Shown here: positions 1 through 11,004 of the stretch, piece after piece
Layout of the letters: each line of letters begins with the position of its first letter
Position numbering within the stretch: position 1 is the first letter of the stretch
Assembly (NCBI GenBank): GCA_001599755.1
Contig: BCHX01000008.1
Span: forward strand, 558,001 to 622,000
Direction: 5' to 3'
Origin: Gliomastix tumulicola
Lineage: Eukaryota > Ascomycota > Sordariomycetes > Hypocreales > Bionectriaceae
Length of the DNA: 64,000 nucleotides
Notes under the pieces: generated by a model
Database searches by the model: none
What the model was told of the DNA's origin: nothing
Seen by the model: only the letters and a program-made list of their open reading frames with translations
Position numbers and translations under genes: made by a program

Positions 1-1402
1 TGGGTCATTGGGATCATCATGATGGCTGTGTGCCACAATGTCACGACTTATGCCGCGGCGCAGGTCTTTTCAGTCGTCGGGTGAGGCCGTTTCCCCGAAC
101 AGTGTAAAGCAGAGTGCGATAGAGCGACTAACATTTATCCCCAGCGCCCAGGGTGTCAGCTATTGTTTGACCGTCTTCATCTCCGATACGACGTCCCTCA
201 GAAACCGTTCCCTCATGCTGTCGTTCGCCACATCGCCATTCATCTTCACGACCTGGGCCGGCGGGCCAATCTCGGACCGTGTGCTGGCTGGCCCCGGATG
301 GCGATGGGGTTTCGGTATCTGGGCAATCGTCACGCCCGTAGTCGTTCTCCCTCTCTGCGGCATCTTCTTTTGGAACCAGCGCAAGGCAGCAAAGGAGGGC
401 GTGCTCAAGAACGAGTGGACGCTACGGGACTTTTCTCCACGATCTGTGTGGAACTACATGATCGAGGTCGACCTTCCGGGTATCCTCATCCTTGCAACGG
501 GGATGACGCTCTTCCTCCTACCGATGAACATCTACTCGCGACAGTCAGAAGGGTGGCGAAGCCCAATGATCATATCCATGACCGTTATCGGCGGTCTTCT
601 GATACTGGCATTTGCTGCGTATGAGCGCTTCCTCGCACCAAAGACCTTTATTCCCTACAACCTGCTCTCTGACCGGACCGTCTTCTTCGGTGGTCTGATG
701 TTCACCTTTGTGTTCTTCAACTCGGCAGTTTGGGGATCCTACTTTGTTTCCATGTTGCTCGTGGTGTGGAATACAGGCGTTGAGAAAGCGACGTATATCA
801 GCAACATTTATCGAACCGGGTCGTCCTTCTTCGCTATTATCATCGGCCTCTTCATCCGGTGGACTGGGCGCTTCAAGCCATTTGCCCTGTACTTCTTGAT
901 TCCACTCATGATGCTGGGCGTCGGCTTAATGATTCAGTTCCGCCAGCCAAACGAGGACCTCGGATACGTCGTCATGACACAGATCTTCGTAGCGTTTGCG
1001 GGTGGCCCTATTGTCATCTGTGGCGAGATGGCCATGATGGCACCGGTCGACCATCAATACCTCGCCGTGATCATCGCCATCCTGGACCTCTTCGGAAGCA
1101 TTGGCACAGCCATCGGCTCGACTGTCTCCGCGGCCATCTGGACAGGCACCTTCAGGGATGCCATCATACGCCACGTGCCCGATACGGTCAACGCCGATCT
1201 CGTGTACAACAGCATATACTCGCAACTAGGATATCCAGCGGGAAGCCCAGAGCGACTCGGCATTGCTCTGGCGTATGGAGATGCGCAGCGGATTATGCTC
1301 ATCACGAGTGTGTCCTTGCTGGTCGGTGCCTTGGCGTCGACCGCGATGTGGAGGAACATTAACCTCAAGACCATCAAGCAGACGAGAGGAAACGTCATCT
1401 AA
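1..1402 (+). CDS. Siderophore-iron MFS transporter, 5'-partial
   Basis: This is a plasma-membrane major facilitator of the ARN/Sit/Mir type (14-TM H+ symporters that import ferric siderophores). The gene runs off the left edge, so the N-terminal TM segments are missing. Exons are <1-80 and 145-1402. The 64-bp intron has donor GTGAGG, a GACTAAC branch site and acceptor CCCAG, and joins '..AQVFSVVG' to 'AQGVSYCLTVFISDTTSLR'. The ADTTSLRNR-like loop and a following run of hydrophobic segments are characteristic of the ARN family. The visible part is 445 residues. The gene lies 0.7 kb upstream of two CFEM-GPI genes, which fits a role in iron uptake, though co-regulation is an inference. The substrate cannot be told from sequence. 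Confidence 0.85.
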
Positions 1403-2138
1403 GATTCCGCTTCCGTCGTCCAACGTCCAACTTGTGATAAGGCAGAGGGCATGGAGATGAGTAAATTTGTCTTGGCGCTTACAGTGGGCTTGTCTTTGAG
1501 GAGCGGAAAAGTGTTCAATTTCTTTACATCCCATATACCATATAGATGTACCATAGAAAGCTATAGTCACTTATCATCGTCGTAGATCAACATACATCGT
1601 CTACTGCCACCGGAGTGAGGGCCAAGCACCATGTCTCACGCGCTCACAACGGCTCAAGCCGATGTAGAAGGTCACGACCCAAACGACGCACACACACACA
1701 GTACGAGAGGAACAAGCAAAGACCCTGGTCTAGCCTACGCCACACAATGCAGGCGCTAACCCCAATATCCAAGTGCACAGAGGGTACTTTTCTCCAGGCC
1801 AGTCACATCAGCTGATGTTGTGCCTTAGCTCCGAGTGGGTTTCCCAGATTCCAGCAAAGTCTGTGGATACTATACTACTTGGCCTGACACTATTCACACA
1901 CCCCGAGACCCAACTGGGGAGGATCCCTCGGCCGACAGAGGATGGCGGCGCTAATTGTTCACGGAGAACAGCGGTCTCGGGTCCTGCAGTTGGTCAATAA
2001 AGCCTTTGTTCACCTCTTTGCACCCTCGCAGCGGCACAGCTGCTGCCTCAAGTACCCATCAGCATCCTCCTGTCTCGCTGTGTCTCCCCTGGAGCGTACC
2101 ATCATCATACACCAAAAGTTCACTCACAAACCACCACT
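1403..2138. other. Intergenic
   Basis: This stretch holds the transporter's 3' flank and the promoter of the first CFEM gene. A short CA-dinucleotide run lies near 1691. No convincing ORF was seen. Confidence 0.6.
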
Positions 2139-2860
2139 ATGAGAGCTTCTTCGATTATCCTCGGGGCGGTTGCCACTTTGGTCTCCGCCCAGCGCATGGC
2201 AGACTCCTTGCCAGAGTGTGCTGTGGACTGCCTGGAGAACGGGATTGAGTCTGCGACAAGCTGCTCCGTTGACGACGGAGAATGCATCTGCGAGGTCAAT
2301 AATTACCGGAATACATACGACGCCAGCACTGCCTGTGTGCTGCAAGCCTGCGGTGCCGCTAAAGCTCTGGGTAAGTCACGAGATTTCTTGCACTACTCCC
2401 TGTCCCTGACGGCTCGTCGGCATCCTACTCTCGTCAACTTGACTTGACTTCCCCGTCCGTCCACATTCCTGCATATCTTGCAAATCATGTAGCGAGCTGG
2501 CGGGAGAGTGTCGCACTCACCCTAAGCTCTGGTGATCTGCAGCACCCCATCTACCCATGCACATCGCATCGTCCTAACTTCCGCCGCCCAGATGAGGTTC
2601 TCCCTGCCGCCGCCCGCTTCTGCAGCGAGGTTACGGATGGAGCTACTGCACCGCCCGTCGATGACTCACCGTCTGCCACCACTACGACGGGTCCTGCCGC
2701 GTCGACGGACGCGACTACAACCGGCACACCTACTGCGTCCCCTACGGAATCCAGCGCGGAAGCTGGTCAGACCGAGGAGCCCGACGCCGCTTCTCTGGTC
2801 GGACCCGCTGGTATGGTCGGCTTTGCCGCACTGGTCCTGAGTCTTGCCATTCTCCTCTAG
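2139..2860 (+). CDS. CFEM-domain GPI-anchored protein (166 aa)
   Basis: This is a small secreted cell-surface protein. Exons are 2139-2370 and 2592-2860; the 221-bp intron has donor GTAAGT, branch CCTAAC and acceptor CCCAG. The predicted signal peptide is residues 1-17. A CFEM domain follows with all eight cysteines (C27, C31, C42, C49, C51, C66, C71, C88), and aspartates D45/D46 sit just before the CxC, where the heme-binding Asp lies in characterised CFEM proteins. A Ser/Thr-rich stalk leads to a hydrophobic C-terminus ending in AILL, typical of a GPI signal. CFEM proteins act in heme/iron relay, adhesion or as effectors; which applies here is unknown. The gene sits head-to-tail with a second CFEM gene at 3727. 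Confidence 0.85.
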
Positions 2861-3726
2861 TTGCAGGTCTCGGATATGAGGAGACGTGGGGGAAAAGCAG
2901 TTAGACGTTGTGTATACTTCTTGAGACTCCAAATATGGACATAAAATTTAGTTATTGTGGCACAGATACAGTGAAAAGCTGGTCTCTCGAAATGAGGGAC
3001 ATCAGCCCTCGTCCGAAGTGACCAATATGGACCTTCCATAAGCCCCCATCAATATCGATGGCGTTCAGACCTGCCCAAGTTGAGCGTGTGGGCCACGCCA
3101 CATTCCGCTATTCTCTTATGCCAAGGCAGGGTCTCACGCCCAAAGACCGTCCGGTATCGGCTCGAAGCTCGGAGATGGCGCCTGAGAGCTGGACCGAGAA
3201 CGAGCGAAGGCCTTCTACTGGTCTTCCGACGTTCAGGTGGGGGTTGAAATTTTTCACTCCGTCCCCCGATTGATAAGATTAATCTGATTGATCTGATAAT
3301 TTTTAGCGCCCCTGCACCACATCGTGACTCCCCAGCTGAACAGTCCTAGTCCGCTTTGGACAACCCCGTCAATGCGGTGCGGTAATTATCGCCAACGCCA
3401 CAACTGACAAGAGCCATAGATCAGGCGGAATCATGGCTACCTCGTGTTCGGACGGGCCCCTCCTCATGCCACTTTCAGGTACCGACGCGTAGACAGACGA
3501 CAATACTGGGAAAGCTGGCGGGGCTGATGGCTGGGCCGAGACCCGATCGAATCCGTCTCGCTTGCAGAGCAGCTGGGAGATCGCTTGGTATTAAAGGCTT
3601 CAGTAGCCGCAGTGCCGTCTGACGGCCCTGGTTTTCGTTTGTATCTTTCACGCTTGTCAGTCTAATCAGAGCAGTACTGTGTATTCATAGAACTTCGTCA
3701 CTCGTTCAACTTGTACCATCATCAAC
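2861..3726. other. Intergenic
   Basis: This is the space between the two CFEM genes. Only short out-of-frame ORFs are present. A TATTAAA-like element lies about 140 bp before the second CFEM start. Confidence 0.5.
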
Positions 3727-4734
3727 ATGAAGTCTTTCTCTTCGATTCGTCTGGCCGGCGCCGTCGCCGTCCTGTCTCTGGCTTCCAGGGGCGCGGCCCA
3801 GTCACTCTGCGCTGTAAGCCACGCCTGCCACTCCTCGATTGAGACGACATTGGCCCTTGACAGAGAGTATGCTGACTCCTCCCCCAGGTGACCTGCTTCC
3901 AGAATGTCGTCACCGAGCACCCGCCTCTAGACTGCACTGAGGACAACATGTACCTCTGCTTCTGCGCTTCTTCGTCGCTGCAGAACTACTTCGTCGACTG
4001 CGCGTATTCCGACTGCGGCAGCGGGGCTGAGGAGGCCATCAACTTTGGTGTTGGCCTCTGCTCCGGTAAGACTCTGATGTTTCAAAAGAATGTCTCTTGC
4101 CACGCTCTAACTCATCTATGATGTAGATCTCGGAAGGCCCATCACCGTCCCGGCTCGTGTGAGTATTCTATACACTTCCACTAATGAATCACATTGCTAA
4201 TCTCGTTCCTTGTAGCCCACGACTACTACCACAACCGCCGCTGCCGAGACTACTTCCGAGGCCGCTGTGACCTCCACCACCGAGGAGGCATCCGAGCCTG
4301 AGACCACCACCACCGCTGAGCCCACTGAGCCCGAGACTACATCCACCGAGGAGCCTGCCGCTCCCGAGTCTACCACTACCGCTGCCGCTGGCACTACCAC
4401 CGACGAGGCAGCTGAGACCACTGAGGCCACCTCCGTCACCGAGTCCTCTGTTGCATCTGAGACATCGGCCGTGGTGTCGTCTGTCCCCGAGGAGAGCACC
4501 ACTCTGATCGTCGTTCCTTCCACCACCCCTATCGCTGGCGGCAACTCGACCACCACCTCGGGGCCTGCTCAGCCTACGCACGTTGGCACCGGCATGGTAC
4601 GTTTCATTCACGTTCCTAAGCTCAAGGTCCGGAATTCAGATTACTGACAGGTCATCCAGGGTAACACCTTGAACGCTGGTCTTGGCTTTGCCCTTGCTGC
4701 TGGCATCCTCACCACCTACTTTGGTCTCATCTAA
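3727..4734 (+). CDS. CFEM-domain GPI-anchored protein (250 aa)
   Basis: This is a second CFEM surface protein with a longer stalk. The five exons are 3727-3813, 3888-4065, 4127-4158, 4216-4596 and 4660-4734. The signal peptide ends near residue 25 (..RGAAQ). The eight CFEM cysteines are C28, C32, C45, C53, C55, C67, C72 and C87. A long Thr/Glu/Ser-rich, probably O-glycosylated region covers about residues 105-225, and the C-terminus is hydrophobic (..FALAAGILTTYFGLI), a GPI signal. The last acceptor could alternatively lie at 4650, adding three residues (VIQ); 4659 is preferred because 4650 falls too close to the branch site. It shares architecture with the upstream CFEM gene but differs in sequence, so any duplication is old. 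Confidence 0.87.
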
Positions 4735-5521
4735 TCGGGATTTAAATGCAAAGCAATAAGTAGCTAGTGATATACTGAGCTATGTTTCCGCAGGAAATGG
4801 TCGGAAGGAGTTGTAATAATAGAGGAGCCACTCTGCACCTGTAATTGAGAATGTGGTAATATGATACTTTCCTGACTTGGCGCCCTCGCCGCCATAGTGT
4901 GCTACCACCCTTGACAGCCCGTGACTGATTTTCCACACTCTGAATGCCCCATTAGCTTTTTCTTATTCGTCACCATCCTGTATCATACGACACGCATGGT
5001 ATACTTGGGTCAACTCGGGAGTGTGACTAAACAGCAAAACTTCGTCCCTTAGGTAGATCGCTTCGTTGGGAGGGAGCGTTGGCGGCGGATTTTCCCCAGC
5101 GCACATTGTGCAGCGACATTAAAGCAAGAAGGAAAGCAATCTAAGGTGCGCGATGAAAACCGCAGCGACTGCGTCTGGCCTCAATTTGAGTCTGACCCTC
5201 TAATCGTGAATTAGCATTTCGGAAGAGTAGAGGGAACAGCTTGCTCGTGTCCGGCCATGGAAGAATCCGGATTCTGGGGAGAGTGAGACCCGAATCGGCA
5301 TTACCCGCTTCGTCAGAGATGGTCTGGAGGGGGAAAAAAAGATTATTTCTGCCTCCGACTAAGTCTACAGGACTCAGTAGTTGTGAGCTGGTCTGATTCC
5401 GTTTTCCTCGGCTGGGGTCGATGATTGGACAGTAAGACTCAAAGCGAACGTCTGGTATCGGAATGGCGGCCTGTGACAATGGCAATGTGTATATACCTAA
5501 TCTGTAACTCCATTTGCACAA
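4735..5521. other. Intergenic
   Basis: This separates the CFEM gene from the tRNA. No coding signal was seen on either strand. Confidence 0.55.
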
Positions 5522-5606
5522 GCACTGGTGGCGCAGTGGTAGCGCATTCGGCTGCAGTAAACCACCTGTTTCCGGCGGGTCCCTGGTTCGACTCCGGGTC
5601 AGTGCT
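5522..5606 (+). tRNA. tRNA-Cys(GCA) with 13-nt intron
   Basis: The cloverleaf folds by hand. The acceptor arm is GCACTGG/TCAGTGC, the D-stem is GCGC/GCGC around an AGTGGTA loop, and the T-arm is CCTGG-TTCGACT-CCGGG. The anticodon loop is C-T-GCA-G, interrupted after position 37 by a 13-nt intron (5558-5570), then T and the 3' anticodon strand CCGGC. The anticodon stem has one wobble and one mismatch. The intron sits at the canonical 37/38 site. The discriminator base is T (U73), a known identity element of tRNA-Cys, which supports the GCA reading. A T8 run follows. Confidence 0.9.
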
Positions 5607-5615
5607 CTCTGGTTC

Positions 5616-5623
5616 TTTTTTTT
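5616..5623 (+). terminator. RNA polymerase III terminator of tRNA-Cys
   Basis: A run of eight T residues starts 10 bp after the tRNA discriminator base, with a further T-rich run just downstream. Confidence 0.85.
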
Positions 5624-6057
5624 CCTTTGTTTTTTTTTTGGTTGAGTACAAGCAATTCCCCACCCGAGGTATGAATAAATTTGGCAAATGCACAGTCACA
5701 TATCAGCTGTGTGACGACAACCCCTCAGTAGTCTCAACATCCTGCCCCAACAGTCGCCTCGCCAGACGACTAACACATCACAGCAGGCATGATATCCATG
5801 AATTTGAGGGTTGGATTCGATTTTTGTCACCACGTCAGGAGCTACTTACTGTAGTAGTGTCTCTACAGGGATGCATCTACTACTTCTTGGCGGCTAGGGC
5901 CGCATAGTATGTGAAGCAGATTTGCGGTCTCAAATTGGATGTGAGAAAAGTGAGGATAGAAACACGGGGGCACATATTCCGCCGCGACAGTTCTCTGCCC
6001 CTAATAACCCTCCTGTCCTGGCCTCCAAAAGCGGTGGCAGATACCTAGCCCAGCTCC
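5624..6057. other. Intergenic
   Basis: This lies between the tRNA and the 3' end of the secreted-protein gene. Nothing recognisable beyond the T-rich stretch near 5630-5640. Confidence 0.5.
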
Positions 6058-7056
6058 TCAAACAAATGTGTACGGTCGGATGGTGATGTCAGCCGCCGTC
6101 CAAGTCTTGCCGCCGTCTGCAGTGACCAGGTTGCCCGAGGCGCCGAGGGTCCCGACGGTCCGAGAGTAGTTGGGATCGGGGGTGTTCATGATGATCTTGG
6201 TGTCGACGTAGTGGTGCTCCGGGACGGTTCCGCACTTCACCTGCTGGCACTCCATGGCTGTTATCAAAAGAAGGTTAGCTGATCGGGCTCTTGGTAAACC
6301 ATGCTAGGCTGATTCTAACTGACCTGTGCCCCAACCTGCGCCGTGGCCGCTCGCTATGACATGGTCAGCACCTATAACCGTAAATTGAGCAAGACGCGGT
6401 ACCTGTGGACAGGGTCGACACGACAGCGCCGTTGACCGAGACCGTCTGGTCGAATCGGGACGTGGCATCATTGTACTTGTCTGCGAAGAGGTAAGCACTA
6501 CAACAAAGGATGAAGTAAAAGATTTCTCTGGAAAAGGAAGCTTACAGTCGTATGTGACACGGTCGCCTGGGTTCGCTCGGTACGGGGTGGTACCATGGTG
6601 CTGGCCCCCTACACACGCGTGAGAAGTCCGTCAAACCCTGAAAGAAGGGAGGGGAAAGTGTACCGTCATATGTGCTTGCAAGGACGCACCACTTGTTCTC
6701 GTTGGCAGCAAGGTTGCATGGAGATCTGTGTGTGATGAGCGTTTGAGTGCCAGCGGCTCCTGTGGTCAGAAATGTGTGCTTGCTCACCCAAAGCCAACAG
6801 TCGAGATGGCAAGGCCTTGGACGAGATGCCCATCTGCTCCCGAGTCAAACTTGGTGCCCATGCCCGGCCACAGGCCCAGGTTTCCGTCGTGAGGGCTGTT
6901 GAGGGCCGGCAGGATCAGCGTGGAGGTCGCCTGGCGAATCCATGAATTGGTCGCAACTGCGCCTGTCGAGAAGTAGTTCCCGAAGCTGAAGTAGCCTTGA
7001 CGGGGAGACACGGCGACAGAGACCACAGGAAGAGCGAATAACAAGAGCGACTTCAT
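6058..7056 (-). CDS. Secreted hypothetical protein (233 aa)
   Basis: This is a small secreted protein split into six exons: 7056-6788, 6725-6664, 6608-6546, 6480-6403, 6353-6324 and 6257-6058. All five introns are 49-66 bp with consistent phase. The signal peptide is about residues 1-16 (MKSLLLFALPVVSVAV). Visible motifs include LWPGMGT, NKWCVLASTYDG, a tyrosine/asparagine-rich 'YDYKYN' segment, SGHGAGWGT and MECQQVKCG. The Trp/Gly-rich beta-strand-like pattern resembles widespread fungal secreted proteins that may have a concanavalin-A-like sandwich fold; that is a recollection, and no enzymatic activity can be assigned. Cysteines are few and could form one or two disulfides. A TATA element lies upstream. 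Confidence 0.75.
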
Positions 7057-7758
7057 ATTGGCGAGACCGTTGTAGAGATAAGATGCTTGTAGGACTAGGA
7101 GAGATAGAGGACAAAGTATCGCAGTTTCTGCTTGGTTACTGTGAAGATAGAAAGATGTGAGCCAAAAAGAGAAGATTTGCAGCTTTTTATAGTGATATGG
7201 CTGTAATTATGAAGGAGAATGTCGGGGAAGGAAGCAGCCTCTTACTCGTGGGTTTAACTGTGGCTCATCGTTACATTATGCCTTGTTGAGGCCAACTGTG
7301 CCGACACCCGCGGATAATAACCGTCCGCACCTAGGCCCATTGGAGGATTAATGGGTATCCCGACTGATCAAAGGAGCATTGCTCGGAGCAATGTCGGGCC
7401 ATTTAAATATGCGAAAGCAGAGGCTACGCTGTCCGTTGTAACGTGTATGAAGTCAGCAAGGGATATTAGTGGTGCGCAAGTCGTCTATATATATGTAGGT
7501 GGCCCTAGTATCCATCAGCCTGCTGTTGCGATCCAACCACTGATTATCAAAAGGACCACGCATGAAGGAGCTCGCGTGTAAGATGCCACGAATACCGAAG
7601 GGAATCCCGTACTCTGCTACCTAACCTCTCGCCGCGAGAGGACCGACCGTCACGAGTGCACTACAAGACACGATGCAGTGCTGCCACGGCTCGTCGCAAT
7701 ATTCTATTGTCTGGGCTCTCGTACTAGGCTAACTAGGACCAACGAATATCCGCTTTTC
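7057..7758. other. Intergenic
   Basis: This holds the promoter of the secreted-protein gene (TATA at 7184-7191) and the 3' flank of the reductase gene. No other gene was seen. Confidence 0.55.
7184..7191 (-). promoter_or_regulatory. TATA box of secreted-protein gene
   Basis: TATAAAAA on the minus strand, about 130 bp upstream of the ATG at 7056. Confidence 0.55.
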
Positions 7759-8951
7759 CTACTCATCCGACACCTTCCACACGAGCTTCTCACCACTCGG
7801 AGACCGCAAGCGAAGCAGGTCTAGCGCATTCTGCGCACGTTCAAGAATCGTTGGCCCCTCGACGACCCTCTGCTTGATCGGCTGAATGGCGCCGGATGCC
7901 AAGAGCTCGGGGATAATATGCGGCTGCAAATGCTCCTTCAAGAAGGCGTTCTGCATGATCAAAATACAGTTAGCATCCGTTGGCACCATGGCTGCGACAC
8001 GCAAAGGGCACTGACATCTTGGTAAAAGTGTGTTCTCACACCTCTCAACTCTACTCCTTCGTTCCACTCGCCCTGGAGACACTGCTGGACGTCCATCTCA
8101 TACAGTGGTTCTTCGTCGGCAGTCGCGTCCCTGATGATGACTGGCAGCATCACCGCGACCTTGGAACCACTCTGGGCAACCTTGCTCAACGGCCGCAGAG
8201 TGTTCTCGAGGGAGCCGATGCAATCGATGATGTACGGAATCTCAGACTCTGCCTTGAGAATCTGCTCCGTGACGTTGGGGTCCGAATAATCGAAGCACAA
8301 GGACACGCCGATGGCCCGTAAGTTGGCGTGGTTCTTCGCATTGGCAACGGCGACCAGCCGCTTGTAACCCCAGTGCCGAAGCACCTGGAGACAATATACC
8401 CCCACGGTCCCGGACGCTCCCCAGAGAAGGATTGGCGCGTCGGCCTGGGGCGGCTGCCAGTTTGCCGGAATGGGCCAGGGAAGCTCGAGGCCGAGGTCCG
8501 CCGTGATGGTGTGGACGGCCGTGACCAGGCTCGAGGGCACGGCGGCGGCGGCCTGCGCTGAGATATTGGATGGAACGCGTCCGAGGAGGTTGGCCGGCAC
8601 AGTCACGTATTCCTGCCATGCCTTGTGCCAGGCTTGTTGGAATGCGAAGCCAGCGACGGTCTCTCCGACTTTCAGCCCCTGCTCGGTTGTCTCTTCCGTG
8701 GTCGGATTAGCACTAGCCCCGACCGCCACGACAACGCCAGAGAAGCTGTCGCTGAGGACCTGAGGGTGCTGCACAAGGAGGGCGCCGTCTGCTTGGTGGA
8801 GGTCGAGGGGAGTGCAGCCCGCCCACTGGACACGCACCACGACTTCTCCCTCAGCTGGAGGCTTGGTGGGCAAGTTCAGGATGGCCAGTGGCGCGCGTTT
8901 GGCGGGCGTTACCACGGCGGCGTGGGTTGCTGGGAATGAATATGCGCTCAT
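7759..8951 (-). CDS. Zinc-less MDR enoyl-reductase-like oxidoreductase (375 aa)
   Basis: This is an NAD(P)H-dependent medium-chain reductase of the ToxD / trans-enoyl-reductase-like group found beside fungal secondary-metabolite genes. Exons are 8951-8016 and 7950-7759; the 65-bp intron is phase 0 with donor GTCAGT, branch GCTAAC and acceptor TGCAG. An N-terminal GroES-like domain (about 1-150) is followed by a Rossmann domain with the dinucleotide loop WGASGTVG. The zinc-coordinating cysteines of alcohol dehydrogenases are absent. A longer open frame extends upstream, but the ATG at 8951 gives the family's usual start. An ATATATAT element lies about 90 bp upstream of it. The substrate is unknown; no polyketide synthase is visible in the window, so a role in a pathway is inference. 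Confidence 0.85.
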
Positions 8952-9645
8952 TGTGATGACTGAAATACTGATGTGTGAGGTTCTTGGTACTGGTGAATGA
9001 ATGGATGGAAAGAACAGCATGATTGTTGCATCCCGAGGTCATATATATCAAGAGGAGGGTGCGGCCAGTTTCCCAATTGGGATATTCCCGCTCTTTGGAG
9101 AGGCGATGTCAGAAGCTTGGATAAAGATGTATTACAAAACTGACATTTCTAAGGCGCGGTCGATCGCCAAAAAAACATGTCACGCTATGTCTGGGGTGGA
9201 GAGGCTTTTAAAGCCAGTCGGAAATGTTCATTTGTAGATCATTTTACAGCAATTGGCATGCAGATTGTAGCTCGTCCTGCTACGACAAAGTCGCGCGACA
9301 GGATGGGAGTGTTGGTCTAGGGTAGGTGGAAGCGACAGGTCTTCAGTCGTCTCGTCACTCGAATCAAGCGTCCATTCCTATGGAATAGTGGCTGTTCTTA
9401 AATGTTTTTATCTCATGTTGATGACAAGAGTAGATGGTGCGACTATTATTGTAGGGTTTCACACCAAGGGGGATGTCACAATACGGTTAAGGATCATGCT
9501 TTTTGCCCAAACCGCCCACCACCTGACACAGGCACGACAGACATATGAGAACGACAGACATATCAGGAGACACTCAGTCGAGCCCTATGCGCCTTGCTGT
9601 GGCACTCTAATCTTTGTATATGAGAATACTAGAATCTCTCGCTGC
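8952..9645. other. Intergenic
   Basis: This includes the reductase promoter (AT repeat at 9041-9048) and the 3' flank of the hydrolase gene. No other gene is supported. Confidence 0.5.
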
Positions 9646-10398
9646 CTAAACTAGCCAGGCGTTGAAAAAATCGATGGCCTGCTTAGCCGCCTGGTCCCTG
9701 GCGACCCTCTGCACCTTCTTCTCCAAGCTTCGACGCACCGCGAAGCCATGGTCGACATGAGAGTACACACTGATTTGGTACACAGCGCCATTCGACTTCA
9801 GGATCTCCTCCGTATTAAAGCGATTTTCCTTTGGGAAGATGGGGTCCGTCTCGGCCGCTGCCATGGACAGGGGGCCGGTCACGAAAGCTAGCTCGTCGTC
9901 CTCCACGAAGGACGGATGAGCAATGAAGCCCACGTCAATGCCACTTCGATAGCCGCGAACGACGTACTTGGCGCCGAAGCAGTAGCCAGCAGCGCCAATG
10001 TGCTTGAGGCGCAGGGTGTCTCTCATGTAGGCCACGGCTTCGGTGATGATGGGGTCGATCTCCTTGGTGGTGTGGCCTCCCGCCCCTTGGTAGCCGTTCT
10101 GAATCCAGTCCATCAGATCAGTCGCTGCGAATCGGTTTAAGGGGATGGCGTCGCAGCTGAAAAGGTCGATGATGAGGGTGGTGTAGCCGGCTGCGGCGAA
10201 TTCATCAGCCAGCAGCTGGCTGTTCTCGTAGATGCCAATTACGTCTGGTATGTAGAGAATGCCGGCGTCTTGACGCTTGGTAGCATGGGCTGGTGGAGTG
10301 GCAAGGTAGGCATCATGAGGGCCGACCTTGATCATTCGGCCAGTAGGTGTGCCACTATGAGAAGTCAGATTGCATCCCTTGAGATCTATCTTGGGCAT
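9646..10398 (-). CDS. Dienelactone hydrolase family protein (250 aa)
   Basis: This intronless gene encodes a cytosolic alpha/beta-hydrolase of the dienelactone hydrolase family, which typically opens lactones or acts as a carboxymethylenebutenolidase-like esterase. The nucleophile elbow is GYCFG with C140, and the triad is completed by D185 (in ETDPIFP) and H217 (in VDHGF). All three are present, so the enzyme should be active. Length and spacing match the family. It is transcribed in the same direction as the MDR reductase and head-to-head with the AflR-like regulator, 0.6 kb away. That arrangement suggests a small catabolic or secondary-metabolism module, but this is inference. Confidence 0.9.
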   Translation of the reverse strand: MPKIDLKGCNLTSHSGTPTGRMIKVGPHDAYLATPPAHATKRQDAGILYIPDVIGIYENSQLLADEFAAAGYTTLIIDLFSCDAIPLNRFAATDLMDWIQNGYQGAGGHTTKEIDPIITEAVAYMRDTLRLKHIGAAGYCFGAKYVVRGYRSGIDVGFIAHPSFVEDDELAFVTGPLSMAAAETDPIFPKENRFNTEEILKSNGAVYQISVYSHVDHGFAVRRSLEKKVQRVARDQAAKQAIDFFNAWLV

Positions 10399-11004
10399 CA
10401 GGTACGCACGGATGAAGAACGCCGGTGACGCAGCATTGGCCGGGAGGGTGAGACGCCATGGTGTCTGACTTTAAATAGGTCTTTTGTAAAAGACGGTAGC
10501 TCTGGTAAAGAGACGAGGTGTGTTCACTGTTTGAGCCTGGTATGTGTCCGTTATAGAAAGCACGAGATGTTACTCCTCATTGCAGCGTGCTGCCCTTTAA
10601 TACCCAGTACTATATCAAATTAAAGCAACTAGACTCCATACCCAAAGCTCTACTCGTTAGACACTATTTGGCACTTGGTCAATTAGAGACGTTTGTTTGA
10701 AGCATATCCCGCTTCATGCATTCATCAGCAATGTGAGGGCGGGCCATTTCCCAATCCGGTAATTTGCGCCTGGAAGTTGGAGTACTAAAAATTTGCTGAC
10801 TGAGCGAGCTTCATTTGTCAGCCGCAATCGGAGATTTTCATTCTTGTCGTCATCAACCCCGATGACCCTTTCCCTCCCGTCTTCACTATCAATTCACAGT
10901 TCACTCTGGTCATTTTAATATAGCCCTGACTTCCCGATTCATCAATTCCCGGCATCATGTTTATCACGCTACGGTCTACGCGGCCGAGGGCCGGTGACGC
11001 CACG
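10399..11004. other. Divergent promoter region (hydrolase / Zn2Cys6 regulator)
   Basis: This is the shared upstream region of two head-to-head genes. An in-frame upstream ATG for the regulator lies at 10957. No sharp motif was identified. Confidence 0.5.
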
